Positions 50,953 through 59,291 of a stretch of DNA of 64,000 bases are shown in pieces (position 1 is the stretch's first letter; each line of letters begins with the position of its first letter). The notes below the pieces were generated by a model. The model did not search any database. It saw nothing but the letters and a program-made list of their open reading frames with translations, and had not been told where the DNA came from. The translations under genes were made by a program, and so were the position numbers. Location of the stretch: assembly GCF_028994775.1 (NCBI RefSeq), contig NZ_JAJQMN010000005.1:186001-250000 (forward strand), in the 5' to 3' direction. Origin of the DNA: Promicromonospora iranensis (lineage in GTDB: Bacteria; Actinomycetota; Actinomycetes; Actinomycetales; Cellulomonadaceae).

Positions 50953-52200
50953 ATGACAGTCACGACGACCACCCAGTCGGAGCGCCTGATCGATCTGGAC
51001 GACCTGACACCGCTCATCGAGACCACGACCAGCGCCGATCCCGGGGCGGTGTACGAACGGCTGCGTGCGCGGTGGGGCAACGTCGCGCCGGTGCTCCTGG
51101 AACCCGGGGTCCCCGCCTGGCTGGTGCTGGGGCATCGCGAGCTGGTCACCGTGCTGCGCAACGAGAGCCTCTTCGCGCGGGACTCGCGCAACTGGGGACT
51201 GCTCGTCGACGGCACGGTCCGCCCGGACAGCGGCGTCGGCGGGATCCTCGCCCCGCGCGACGGGATCTACTACGTGGACGGCGTGCGGCACCGGCACCTG
51301 CGCCGTCTCATCGACGACGCGTTCGAGGGCATCGACGAGCACCGGCTCGCCGCGATCGTCGAGCAGTGGTGCGCCATCGCGCTGGACCGGCTGCTGGCCA
51401 AGGGCGAGGCCGACCTCGTCAACGACTACGCCCGGGCCGTCCCGCTCCTCGTGATGTCCACGATGTTCGGGCTCGACGCCGAGCAGTCCCGCGCGATGCT
51501 CGGGCACGCCCAGCGGGTCTTCCAGGGGAAGGGGCCCTCGGGCGGCGCGGCGCTCGACGCGCAGCGTGCCCTCATCGCGGACCTGATCGCGAGCCGCCGC
51601 GCGGAGCCGTCGGACGACCTGACCTCCGCGATCCTGCGCCACTCCAGCGCGCCTACCGACCTGGACGCGCAGAGCGCGGTCTCGGCGACGCTCATCCTCG
51701 GCAGCGAGTTCGAGGTCGCGTGGATCACGCAGGCCCTGCGCCTGCGTCTCACCGACCCCCGGTTCGACGGGCGGGCGGGCGGCAGGCTCTCGGCGTCGGA
51801 CACCCTGGCGGCTGCCCTCGGCTCGACACCTCCCGCCACCAACACCGGACCACGCTTCGCGCTGGCCGACACGACGCTCGGCGGCCGCAAGATCCGGGCG
51901 GGCGACGCGGTGGTGCCGGGAATCCTGGGCGCGAGCGCGGAGTCGCGCGCCTCCGGCGACGACATCTGGCTCGAGTCCGGCCACCTCTCCTACCTGACGT
52001 GGGGAGCGGGCCCGCACGCCTGCCCCGCGCGCCGTCCGGCCACCGTGATCGCCCAGGTGGCGGTCGGGGCGGCGCTGCGCCGACTCGGCGGCGTCACGCT
52101 GACCGTGCCGCCCGAGACGCTCCGCGCTACGGGGACGCTGTGGTCGTCGGTGCCGCGGGAGCTTCCGGTCCGCTTCGAGGCGCAGCGCCCGGCGCGGTGA
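50953..52200 (+). CDS. Cytochrome P450-like protein lacking ExxR (copy 2)
   Basis: A 415-residue paralogue of the preceding gene and a clear tandem duplicate (about three quarters of residues identical by eye). The heme loop YLTWGAGPHACPARRPA is kept. The K-helix is further eroded: SDTLAAALGSTPP lacks both the Glu and the Arg. Its I-helix reads ILGSEFEVAW. Both copies keep GPRFALADTTL and the WLE-S/P-GxL-Y segment, so there is selection on the fold. Its last 74 bp overlap the convergent hydrolase gene. Confidence 0.88.
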   Translation: MTVTTTTQSERLIDLDDLTPLIETTTSADPGAVYERLRARWGNVAPVLLEPGVPAWLVLGHRELVTVLRNESLFARDSRNWGLLVDGTVRPDSGVGGILAPRDGIYYVDGVRHRHLRRLIDDAFEGIDEHRLAAIVEQWCAIALDRLLAKGEADLVNDYARAVPLLVMSTMFGLDAEQSRAMLGHAQRVFQGKGPSGGAALDAQRALIADLIASRRAEPSDDLTSAILRHSSAPTDLDAQSAVSATLILGSEFEVAWITQALRLRLTDPRFDGRAGGRLSASDTLAAALGSTPPATNTGPRFALADTTLGGRKIRAGDAVVPGILGASAESRASGDDIWLESGHLSYLTWGAGPHACPARRPATVIAQVAVGAALRRLGGVTLTVPPETLRATGTLWSSVPRELPVRFEAQRPAR

Positions 52201-53092
52201 CCGCGAGGATCTCGGGTACGACCACACCCCACGCGATGCGCGGCGGGTACTGGTGCCCGACGCCGGACAGCAGCACCAGCCGAGCGCCCCGCACCGCCGC
52301 GGCGAGCGCGACGCCGTGCTCCGGCGGGAACAGCGGGTCGGCCTCACCGTGCAGCACCAGGGTGGGCACGTCGACGTCGGCGAGCGTGCCGCGCACGGGG
52401 CGGCCCGCGACCAGGTGGTGGTTCGACGCCGCGGCCGGGTCGATGGACCGCTCCACCACCCGCCGGGCCGTCGCGAGCGTGGCCACGTCGTCGTAGCCGG
52501 GCCCGGCGAAGATGCGCTCGGCCTCCACGAGATACCGCACGACGGCGTCCGGGTCGCCCCAGTCGGGATCCGGCGGCGGGCTGTCGAACATCGCCCGGAC
52601 CGCCGCGGAGGGGCCGGGCAGGGCCGCTACCTCTGCGGCGTCCGCGCCCTCCCCGGGGGCGCCGGGCGTGAGCGGGCTCGTCGACATCAGGGTCAGCGAC
52701 GCCACCCGGTCCGGGTCCTCGATCGCCACCTGCTGCGCGATTCCGGCGCCCATCGACACCCCGACCAGGTGCGCGCGGCCGATCCCGAGCGCGTCGAGCA
52801 CCCGGACCGGGTCCAGCGCCAGGTCGTCCCCGCTGTACGACGGCGCCCCGGGCGGGTCGGTCCGGGACCGCCCGGTGTCCCGGTGGTCGTAGCGGATCAC
52901 GAAGCGGCCGGTTGACCCGGGGGGCCGAGCCGGATCCGCGGTGCCGTCGGCCAGCGCGCGGCAGAAGTCCTCGTGCCACCAGTCCATCGCCGACGCCGCT
53001 CCACCGATCAGGAGGATCGCCGGGTCGGCCGGGTCGCCGAAGGTCTCGGCGCACAGCTGTGCGCCCGATACGTCGAGCAGGGTCTCGGTCAT
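52127..53092 (-). CDS. Alpha/beta-fold hydrolase
   Basis: A 321-residue alpha/beta hydrolase. The oxyanion region ILLIGGAASAMDWW (about residues 26-39), the nucleophile elbow GVSMGAG (Ser about 113), an acid in LHGEADPLFPPEHG and the catalytic His in SGVGHQYP are visible. A RYDHRDTGRS motif before the elbow is typical of the esterase/epoxide-hydrolase-like branch. The C-terminal 25 residues (Ala/Pro-rich) are read antisense to the end of the second P450 and are probably not structured. Confidence 0.85.
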   Translation of the reverse strand: MTETLLDVSGAQLCAETFGDPADPAILLIGGAASAMDWWHEDFCRALADGTADPARPPGSTGRFVIRYDHRDTGRSRTDPPGAPSYSGDDLALDPVRVLDALGIGRAHLVGVSMGAGIAQQVAIEDPDRVASLTLMSTSPLTPGAPGEGADAAEVAALPGPSAAVRAMFDSPPPDPDWGDPDAVVRYLVEAERIFAGPGYDDVATLATARRVVERSIDPAAASNHHLVAGRPVRGTLADVDVPTLVLHGEADPLFPPEHGVALAAAVRGARLVLLSGVGHQYPPRIAWGVVVPEILAVTAPGAAPRSGPEAPAAPTTTASP

Positions 53093-53189
53093 ACGAGGCC
53101 CGACGTCGGTCGGGGCGCGAACTCATCGCTGCGGGGAGGGTGACTTCTCGCCTCGGCCGGCCAAGCGCCCCCGCCCGCGGGCCCGACAA

Positions 53190-53225
53190 TAGCCGGCAGA
53201 TAACCGGCAGATAGCCGGCAGATAG
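53190..53225. repeat. 11-bp tandem repeat in the DUF1990 promoter
   Basis: TAGCCGGCAGA, TAACCGGCAGA and TAGCCGGCAGA, then a partial TAGG, end 9 bp before the GTG start of the DUF1990 gene. The period is one helical turn. Confidence 0.75.
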
Positions 53226-53234
53226 GGTTTCCGG

Positions 53235-53759
53235 GTGCAGCTGACCCGGCCCGACCTCGCGCGGATCCTCGACCGATCAATCGACCGGCAGCCGACCGCG
53301 GAGCTCGGCTGGCTGGACGAGCCGCCGTCGCGTGCCCGGGTGCTGCGGGAGCGGGTGGTGCTCCGACCGGACGCGTCCGTCGCCACCACCGCCGAGGCGC
53401 TGTTCGGCTGGCGTGTCCACCGCGGCGCCGGGCTCGTCATCCTGCCGACCGGACCGGCCGACGTCGGCGTGACGGTGGTGCAGGCCGTCCGGGCGGGTCC
53501 GCTCTGGTTCGCCGCGCCGTGCCGGGTGGTCGACGTCGTCCGGACGCCCGATGAGGCCGGCTTCACCTACGCGACGCTGCCGCACCACCCGGAGACAGGT
53601 GTCGAGTCGTTCCGCGTGCTGCGCGACGGCGACCGGCTCGTCTTCGAGATCCACGCCGTGGCCCGGCACGACTTCTGGGGCTCCCGGATCCTGCCGCGGA
53701 TCGCGCACCGTGTGCAGGACCGCGTGACCCGCGGCTACCTGACCACCGCCCGGGGCTGA
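53235..53759 (+). CDS. DUF1990 family protein
   Basis: A 174-residue DUF1990 protein. The motifs ATTAEALFGWRVHRGAGLVIL (about residues 51-71), YATLPHHPETGVESFRV (about 113-129) and ARHDFWGSRILPRIAHRVQDRVTRGYL (about 143-169) are typical. The start is a GTG immediately after the 11-bp tandem repeats. It is a cytosolic protein related to plant UPF0548. The biochemical role is unknown. Confidence 0.88.
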   Translation: MQLTRPDLARILDRSIDRQPTAELGWLDEPPSRARVLRERVVLRPDASVATTAEALFGWRVHRGAGLVILPTGPADVGVTVVQAVRAGPLWFAAPCRVVDVVRTPDEAGFTYATLPHHPETGVESFRVLRDGDRLVFEIHAVARHDFWGSRILPRIAHRVQDRVTRGYLTTARG

Positions 53760-53788
53760 CCCGCTGCCGAGCTGTGGCCGGACGAGGC

Positions 53789-54544
53789 TCAGCGCGGGAA
53801 CTCGTCCAGGAAGTCGGTGATGAGTGCCGTCACCTCGTCAGGGCGCTCCAGGTTCGGCAGGTGGCCGGCCCAGCCGAGCTGGGTGTGCTTGGCGCCGGGG
53901 ATGCGTCCGGCGAGGTGGTTCGCGACGGCGCGGAAGTGGTCGAGGTCCTGGCCGCCGGACACGATCAGGGTGTGGGCGCTGATGGCCTCCAGGTCGATGT
54001 CCGGTCCGGCCTCCTGATGGATGTCCTCGCCGGCGCCGAGCTGGACCTGGAACGCGTGGCGCTGCATGGTGCGCACCAGCGCGCGGGCCTCGTCGTCGGC
54101 GTCCGGCCCGAGCCAGGTAGCGACGTTGAGCTCGGTGGCGCCGTCGATGTCGCCGGCCTCGATGAGCGCGTCCTCGCGCCGCGCGAACCGCTGGAGCGAG
54201 CGGGTGGCGGGCAGGGCGAAGGCCGAGTTCAGCAGGACCAGGTGGGACACGAGGTCGGGCCACTCGGAGGCCACCTGGAGCGCCACGTGCCCGCCCGCCG
54301 ACGCCCCGACGATCGCCACCGGGCGTTCGCCCAGGGAGCTGAGCAGAGCCTTCACGTCGCTCGCGTTGTCATACCGCGCGTTGGTGAGGGGAGTGTCGCC
54401 GTAGCCACGCAGGTCGCACCGGATCACACGGTGGTGCCGGGCGATCGGTGCCCGCTGGGGATCCCACATCCGGGAGTCGGCGACGCCGGCGTGCAGGAGC
54501 AGTACCGCCGGCCCGGAACCCGTGGAGTCGTGGCTGAGAATCAT
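53789..54544 (-). CDS. Alpha/beta-fold hydrolase (lactonase/esterase-like)
   Basis: A 251-residue alpha/beta hydrolase. It has VLLLHAGVADSRMWDPQ (about residues 15-31), RCDLRGYGDTPL, the nucleophile elbow GASAGG (Ser about 88), the acid in SGGQDLDHF and the catalytic His in WAGHLPNLERP. I start at 54544 (MILSHD); the upstream codons to 54628 overlap the divergent small gene. It ends 30 bp before the convergent DUF1990 gene's stop. Confidence 0.87.
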   Translation of the reverse strand: MILSHDSTGSGPAVLLLHAGVADSRMWDPQRAPIARHHRVIRCDLRGYGDTPLTNARYDNASDVKALLSSLGERPVAIVGASAGGHVALQVASEWPDLVSHLVLLNSAFALPATRSLQRFARREDALIEAGDIDGATELNVATWLGPDADDEARALVRTMQRHAFQVQLGAGEDIHQEAGPDIDLEAISAHTLIVSGGQDLDHFRAVANHLAGRIPGAKHTQLGWAGHLPNLERPDEVTALITDFLDEFPR

Positions 54545-54626
54545 CCGCCGAAGGTACCGGTGACGGCGCGGGACTGACCAACGCATTCGGTGGACTCCAG
54601 TGCGGGCGACGGGTAGAGTCGAACAC

Positions 54627-54860
54627 ATGTACGAATCAACGGAAGGTCAGGTGTCCGGCCCGCCTCCAGGCGCGCAGGCTGTGGGTTCGCCCGTCGACGC
54701 GGCGTTCGCGGCGCTCCTCGACGAGCTGTTCACCGGCCCGCGGGTCACGTATGCGCCGGTCCGGGAGTCGCCCACCTATTACGGGGGCCACTCCCAGGGA
54801 CGACGACGGCACCGGCGCTTCGTGCTGCGCGCCGGTACCGATCTCGACGACCCGCACTGA
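54627..54860 (+). CDS. Small hypothetical protein (77 aa)
   Basis: A 77-residue soluble protein with strongly G/C-biased third codon positions after codon 8, which supports coding. The C-terminus is basic (GRRRHRRFVLR) and the centre contains FAALLDELFTGPRVTYAPVRES. The ATG at 54627 follows a GAGTCGAACAC leader without a clear Shine-Dalgarno, possibly leaderless. It is divergent from the hydrolase and convergent, 1 bp apart, with the coiled-coil gene. No family is recognised. Confidence 0.6.
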   Translation: MYESTEGQVSGPPPGAQAVGSPVDAAFAALLDELFTGPRVTYAPVRESPTYYGGHSQGRRRHRRFVLRAGTDLDDPH

Positions 54861-54861
54861 G

Positions 54862-55689
54862 CTACACCACGACGGCGACCACTGCGGCGACCAGGGCCAG
54901 GGCGATGCCGACCCAGGCGAACGTGGTCGCGGTAGCCGCCTTCTTGGTGGCGGCGTCGGCCGTCTCGCGGGCAGTGGCTGCCGATGCCGCGGCTGAGTCC
55001 GCAGCGGCCTGGCCGGCTGAGGCGACGGAGCGCGCCGCATCCAGGTCGGTGCGCAGCGTGCCGGTGGTCGCGACGAGCTCGTCGATCCGCTCCTGCAGCC
55101 GCGCGGCCTCCTCGCGAGCGGCGGCCGCGGTCTGTTCGGTCGCGGTGGCGAGCTCGGCGGCGCCCGTTTCCCGGGCCTGCTCGATGGCCTGGGCGAGCGC
55201 CTGTTCCTGCGCCTTCGCCTGCGCGGCCACTTCCTTGGCGACGAGCTCGCGCAGCTCGGTGGCCTGATCCTTGAGGTTGACGGTCAGCTCGGCGCGGACC
55301 TCCTCGGGGGTCAAGGGCTTGTCCGGCTTCGCGAGGTAGGCGTCCGCCCAGGTGCGACGCGACCTGCTCGGCCTGCCGGACTGCGCGGCGCCGTCGACGA
55401 CGGCCTCCTTCTCCTCGTCGCTGAGGCGATCGAGGGCTTCGGCTGCCGCCTTGACCGCGGGTGGGGTCTCGACAGGGGCCTTGGCGCCCTTGGCCTGGGG
55501 TGTCATCGGTGTCTTGGCCCCCTTAGGCACCGCGGCGGCTGCCACGGGTGCGGCGTAGTCGGCGTCCTCGTTGTCGCTCGACGCGGACTCGGGAATCTTG
55601 ATGGGCTTGGTCAACAGAGCCCGGAGGCGGTCCATCCGCTCGGTCTTCTCGCCGCCCTCGCTCGGAGGTGCGTCGCTGTCGCTGCTCAT
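54862..55689 (-). CDS. Tail-anchored coiled-coil protein
   Basis: A 275-residue protein. A charged N-terminal segment (about residues 1-110) is followed by a long Ala/Glu/Gln-rich coiled coil (about 120-245) and a single C-terminal transmembrane helix (about 254-275, TFAWVGIALALVAAVVAVVV), which ends the protein. Topology is therefore cytoplasmic with a membrane tail. I start at the ATG at 55689; the longer frame to 55842 reads antisense to a permease remnant. The layout recalls scaffold or DivIVA-associated proteins, but I do not recognise a family. Confidence 0.75.
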   Translation of the reverse strand: MSSDSDAPPSEGGEKTERMDRLRALLTKPIKIPESASSDNEDADYAAPVAAAAVPKGAKTPMTPQAKGAKAPVETPPAVKAAAEALDRLSDEEKEAVVDGAAQSGRPSRSRRTWADAYLAKPDKPLTPEEVRAELTVNLKDQATELRELVAKEVAAQAKAQEQALAQAIEQARETGAAELATATEQTAAAAREEAARLQERIDELVATTGTLRTDLDAARSVASAGQAAADSAAASAATARETADAATKKAATATTFAWVGIALALVAAVVAVVV

Positions 55690-55783
55690 GGGCAAAAGGT
55701 ACTGCTCTGCCCGTTCTAGGTCGACTACCTCGGCGGGCGCGGCGTCTACCTGTGCCGAGGCTTCAAGAGCCGCGCCGGATGAT

Positions 55784-55987
55784 ACGGCGCAGATCTTCGA
55801 GGAGCCATTCCTCCTCACGCAGGGCGGGCCCGGTGAGGCCACCCTGTCGGTCTCGATGTTCGTCTACCGGGCGGGTTTCCAGCGCCAGGAGCTCGGCTAC
55901 GCCGCCGCGGCCGGCGTCGTCATGTTCGTCATCGACTTCGTACTGGGCCGCATCGGCACCCGCGCGTTCGGCGTCGGGAGGACCTGA
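55784..55987 (+). pseudogene. C-terminal remnant of a sugar ABC permease (MalF type)
   Basis: About 67 codons encode the last part of a CUT1 permease: AQIFEEPFLLTQGGPGEATLSVSMFVY, then a final transmembrane helix (AAGVVMFVIDFVLGRI) and a normal stop. Everything upstream is missing; before 55784 the frame changes to unrelated sequence. It ends in a TGATG overlap with the next permease fragment, as in an intact operon. It is the rest of a second sugar importer, not a copy of the one at 969-2758. Confidence 0.75.
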
Positions 55988-56080
55988 TGAGCACCACGCT
56001 GACCACCGCCGAGGCGTCACCGGCCGCGACCATCGCGACGGTACGACGGCGGCGGACCACCCGCCCCGCACGAGCAGCGC
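55987..56080 (+). pseudogene. N-terminal remnant of a sugar ABC permease (MalG type)
   Basis: The ATG at 55987 overlaps the preceding stop. The first 30 or so codons (MSTTLTTAEASPAA, then a basic VRRRRTTRPAR) look like the cytoplasmic N-terminus of a MalG-type permease, after which the frame runs into unrelated sequence beside the TetR stop. Together with the previous fragment it marks a deletion of most of an ABC operon on both sides. Confidence 0.6.
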
Positions 56081-56100
56081 TCTGCAGGAGTCGCCTACAG

Positions 56101-56688
56101 TCACCGGGCGTCCGCCCGGGCCGCGCAGTGGAGCACGGCCTGACAGCTACGGAGGAACGAGGCCGCGACGTTGGAGGGGTCCCCCAGGTAGCCGGCCACC
56201 ATGATGCCGTCGCGCAGCAGCATCAGGTCGTCGGCGATCGCGGTGGGATCGGCCAGTCCCAGTGGCGCGACGAGCCGCTCGAACGCGCTGGTCCACCACG
56301 CGCGGTGCGCGTCGACGACCTTACGGACGGGGCTGTCCGGGTCGGGGTACTCGGCCGCCGCGTTGATGAACGGGCACCCGCGGAATCCGGGCTCGCACGC
56401 CGCCTTCCCGGTGTGTTCCGCCATCAGGCGCAACGACGCGTCGACGTCGCCATCCCCGTGGGCGATCGCCGCGTCGACGCCGTTGCGCTCCTGCTCCGCG
56501 CGGGACTCCAGGTAGGCGACGATCAGGTCGTCCTTGCTCTGGAAGTGGCGGTAGAACGTCACCTTCGTCGTGCCCGCACGGTCGATGACCTTGTCGACGC
56601 TCACGGCGCGGAGCCCTTGCGCGTAGAACAGCTCGCTGGCGGCCTCGATCAGTCGTTCTCGCATGGACCCTTGCACGGTCGCGATCAT
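56101..56688 (-). CDS. TetR-family regulator
   Basis: A 195-residue TetR protein. The helix-turn-helix SVDKVIDRAGTTKVTFYRHFQSKDDLI (about residues 31-57) is followed by a C-terminal domain with the cysteine-containing ACEPGFRGCPFINAAAEYPDPDSP (about residues 97-120), typical of TetR_C_16-like regulators near oxidoreductases. It is divergent from the DUF308-flavoenzyme operon, with an inverted repeat in between, so it is probably the repressor of that operon. Confidence 0.9.
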   Translation of the reverse strand: MIATVQGSMRERLIEAASELFYAQGLRAVSVDKVIDRAGTTKVTFYRHFQSKDDLIVAYLESRAEQERNGVDAAIAHGDGDVDASLRLMAEHTGKAACEPGFRGCPFINAAAEYPDPDSPVRKVVDAHRAWWTSAFERLVAPLGLADPTAIADDLMLLRDGIMVAGYLGDPSNVAASFLRSCQAVLHCAARADAR

Positions 56689-56748
56689 ACGTGGCACCTC
56701 CTTCTCGCTCCCTTGCGCCCAGCGGGCGTGGATGTGTACTGTCCAAAC

Positions 56749-56774
56749 AGGTGGAGTTACTAGTCATTCTACCT
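56749..56774. promoter_or_regulatory. Inverted repeat in the TetR/DUF308 promoter
   Basis: AGGTGGA (56749-56755) pairs with TCTACCT (56768-56774), one mismatch, around a 12-bp AT-richer core with ACTAGT in the middle. It sits between TetR (start 56688) and the DUF308 gene (start 56841) and is a plausible TetR operator. Confidence 0.5.
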
Positions 56775-56840
56775 AGACGTATCGCCGCGGAGAAGGGTGC
56801 AGCCGCTCCCACAGCCACGGCCTCGACCACAAGGGACCTC

Positions 56841-57395
56841 ATGTCAACCACTACGGGCTCGCCCGCCACCGCCGCCTCGCTGCGGAACCTGTACTTCGTC
56901 CGGTTCGGCTTCGCCATCGTCTGGGCGGTGCTGATGTTCGCCGTCGGCAAGAGCCTGGGCACGGTCACGATCGGCCTGCTGGTGCTCTATCCGCTGTTCG
57001 ACGTGGTCGCCGCCGTCGTCGACTTCCGGTCCTCGAAGACCGCTCGGCCCACGGTCGGTCTGTACCTCAACATGGCCCTGAGCCTGCTGACCGCCATCGG
57101 CCTCGCCGTCGCCGTTGCCTCGGGCATCCCCGCCGTCCTGCGCGTCTGGGGCGTCTGGGCCATCACCGCCGGCATCGTCCAGCTCGTCGTCGCGATCCGC
57201 CGCTACCGCCTCGGCGGCCAGTGGGCCATGATCCTCAGCGGCGGCATCTCCGTCTTCGCCGGCACCGGGTTCTTCCTGATGGCCGGCGGCCCGAACGCGA
57301 TGCTGACCTCGCTGGCGGGTTACGCCACGCTCGGCGGCATCTTCTTCCTCGTCTCCGCACTGCGCCTGCACCGCGTCGCCAAGAAGGACAGCTGA
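56841..57395 (+). CDS. DUF308 (HdeD-like) membrane protein
   Basis: A 184-residue protein with six predicted transmembrane helices. The first starts at LYFVRFGFAIVWAVLMFAVG (about residues 17-36), and the others end with GYATLGGIFFLVSALRL. The HdeD/DUF308 family is involved in acid or stress resistance in enterobacteria. I chose the ATG at 56841, after ACAAGGGA; the 50 extra upstream codons cross the TetR promoter. It lies 1 bp before the flavoenzyme gene and is cotranscribed with it. Confidence 0.85.
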   Translation: MSTTTGSPATAASLRNLYFVRFGFAIVWAVLMFAVGKSLGTVTIGLLVLYPLFDVVAAVVDFRSSKTARPTVGLYLNMALSLLTAIGLAVAVASGIPAVLRVWGVWAITAGIVQLVVAIRRYRLGGQWAMILSGGISVFAGTGFFLMAGGPNAMLTSLAGYATLGGIFFLVSALRLHRVAKKDS

Positions 57396-57396
57396 C

Positions 57397-58842
57397 ATGA
57401 CCCAGAGCACTTACGACGTCGTCGTCATCGGCGCGGGCCCCGTCGGCGAGAACGTCGCCGACGGAGTGGTCAAGGGCGGCCTCACCGTCGCGATCGTGGA
57501 GAGCGAGCTGGTTGGCGGGGAGTGCTCCTACTGGGCCTGCATGCCCACCAAGGCCCTCCTGCGCGAAGCCGCCGCGCTGCGCGCGGTCCGTGACCTCCCG
57601 GGGGCGAACGCTGCCGTGACCGGCGAGCTGGACCCGGCCGCGGTGCTCGCCCGCCGTGATGGCTTCGCCTCCCACTGGCGCGACGACGGCCAGGTCGCCT
57701 GGCTGCACAGTGCCGGCATCGTCCTGGTGCGTGGCGTCGGCCGGATCAGCGCGACGCGTACTGTCGAGGTCGCCGGTGCCGACGGACACACCACGGTCCT
57801 GACCGCCCGGCACGCGGTGGTCGTCGCGACCGGCAGCAGTGCCCGCATCCCGCACGTCCCCGGTCTTGCCGACGCTGCGCCCTGGACCAGCCGGGAGGCC
57901 GCGTCCGCCCAGGCCGTGCCTGGGAGGCTCGCGATCATCGGCGGCGGCGTGGTGGGCGCCGAGATGGCCACCGCCTACGCGGCCCTCGGGTCGCAGGTCA
58001 CGATGATCGCCCGGGACGGGCTGCTGCCCACCGTGGAGTCGTTCGCGAGCGACCTGGTGGCCGAGCGGCTTAAGGCGCAGGGCGTGACGCTGCACCTGCG
58101 GACCGAGCCCGAGGACGTCCATCGCGACGAGGCCGGGACCGTGCACGTCCGCCTGGCCGACGGCACGACGTTCGACGTCGACGAGGTATTGGTCGCCACG
58201 GGCCGCACCCCGAACACGACCACCATCGGCCTGGACCAGGTCGGCCTGACGCCCGGCGACTGGCTGCGCGTGGACGGCTCCCTGCGTGTGATCGGCAGCG
58301 ATGGCACGCCAGTCGGCGACGGCTGGCTCTACGCCGCGGGCGACGTCAACCACCGCGCGCTGCTGACCCACCAGGGCAAGTACCAGGCCAGGGCACTGGG
58401 TGAGACGCTCGTCGCACGCGCCACCGGAAAGCCTGTCGACCTCGCGCCCTGGGGCCGGCACGCGGCCACCGCCGACGACCGCGCCGTTTCGCAGGTGGTC
58501 TTCACCGACCCGGAGATCGCGTCCGTCGGCCACACCGTCGCCTCCGCCGAGGCGGCCGGGCTCCGCGTGCGCGCGGTCGAGTACGACCTCGGCGCCGTCG
58601 CCGGCGCCAGCCTGCACGCCGACGGGTACACCGGCCGTGCCGGCATGATCGTCGACGAGGACCGCAAGGTGATCGTCGGCTTCACCGCGGTCGGCCCCGA
58701 CGTCGCCGAGCTGCTCCACGCCGGGACGGTCGCGATCACCGCGGAGGTGCCAATTGACCGGCTGTGGCACGCCGTCCCCGCCTACCCCACCGTCAGCGAG
58801 ATCTGGCTCCGGCTCTTGGAGACCTACGGCCGGACCGCGTAG
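57397..58842 (+). CDS. Flavin disulfide reductase-like oxidoreductase (LPD/MerA superfamily)
   Basis: A 481-residue FAD/NAD(P)-dependent enzyme. Motifs: FAD site VIGAGPVGENVAD (about 10-22), redox pair Cys43-Cys48 in GGECSYWACMPTK, NAD(P) site IIGGGVVGAEMA and the second FAD motif GWLYAAGDVN. In the C-terminal dimer motif the usual HxxHPTxxE is HAVPAYPTVSE, so the catalytic His before Pro-Thr is Tyr. That suggests it does not act on a disulfide substrate like LPD or MerA, although the CX4C pair could still cycle. It starts 1 bp after the DUF308 stop. The adjacent TetR regulator suggests a stress response. Confidence 0.88.
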   Translation: MTQSTYDVVVIGAGPVGENVADGVVKGGLTVAIVESELVGGECSYWACMPTKALLREAAALRAVRDLPGANAAVTGELDPAAVLARRDGFASHWRDDGQVAWLHSAGIVLVRGVGRISATRTVEVAGADGHTTVLTARHAVVVATGSSARIPHVPGLADAAPWTSREAASAQAVPGRLAIIGGGVVGAEMATAYAALGSQVTMIARDGLLPTVESFASDLVAERLKAQGVTLHLRTEPEDVHRDEAGTVHVRLADGTTFDVDEVLVATGRTPNTTTIGLDQVGLTPGDWLRVDGSLRVIGSDGTPVGDGWLYAAGDVNHRALLTHQGKYQARALGETLVARATGKPVDLAPWGRHAATADDRAVSQVVFTDPEIASVGHTVASAEAAGLRVRAVEYDLGAVAGASLHADGYTGRAGMIVDEDRKVIVGFTAVGPDVAELLHAGTVAITAEVPIDRLWHAVPAYPTVSEIWLRLLETYGRTA

Positions 58843-59291
58843 CGAACGTGCGGAGGAGACGACCGACCCGGGAGGCCGGCTCCGACGCACCCCCCCGCGG
58901 CCGGGCGGGCACACGCCCACCCGGTCGCACCAGGCAATCCGCTCATCAGGTACTGATGGAGGTTCCGGTGCGAGTGTCGCGGCGGCCCGACGGGTGCGAT
59001 GTCGAGTGCGCGGTGCGAGGCCCGAGCTCGGGTCGCCCTGATCTCCCATGGTTCCCCCACACGCGCGGCATCGGCGTAGCCGTGGTTCGGGGACGGCGCT
59101 CGCCTGCGTAGGCGGATGTTTTCGGCGGCCATGGAGTAGGCCAGGCACCAGGTGCGCATGGAACCAACGGCGAAAACCGCTCGTCTCGGCCGATTGATAC
59201 CTGCGAAGCGCGACCGGGGTGTCCGCGACCGTGCCGTCTGCCGTGAGCAGATCTCCTGGTGTGGGGCATGTCTTCTCGGCACGCTGTGTCC
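58843..59291. other. 449-bp region without a recognisable gene
   Basis: Frames of some length exist on the minus strand but lack the codon bias of the flanking genes and any motif I recognise. The region contains the end of the flavoenzyme transcript and the promoter of the NTF2-like gene. I see no repeat, RNA or hairpin of note. Confidence 0.5.
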
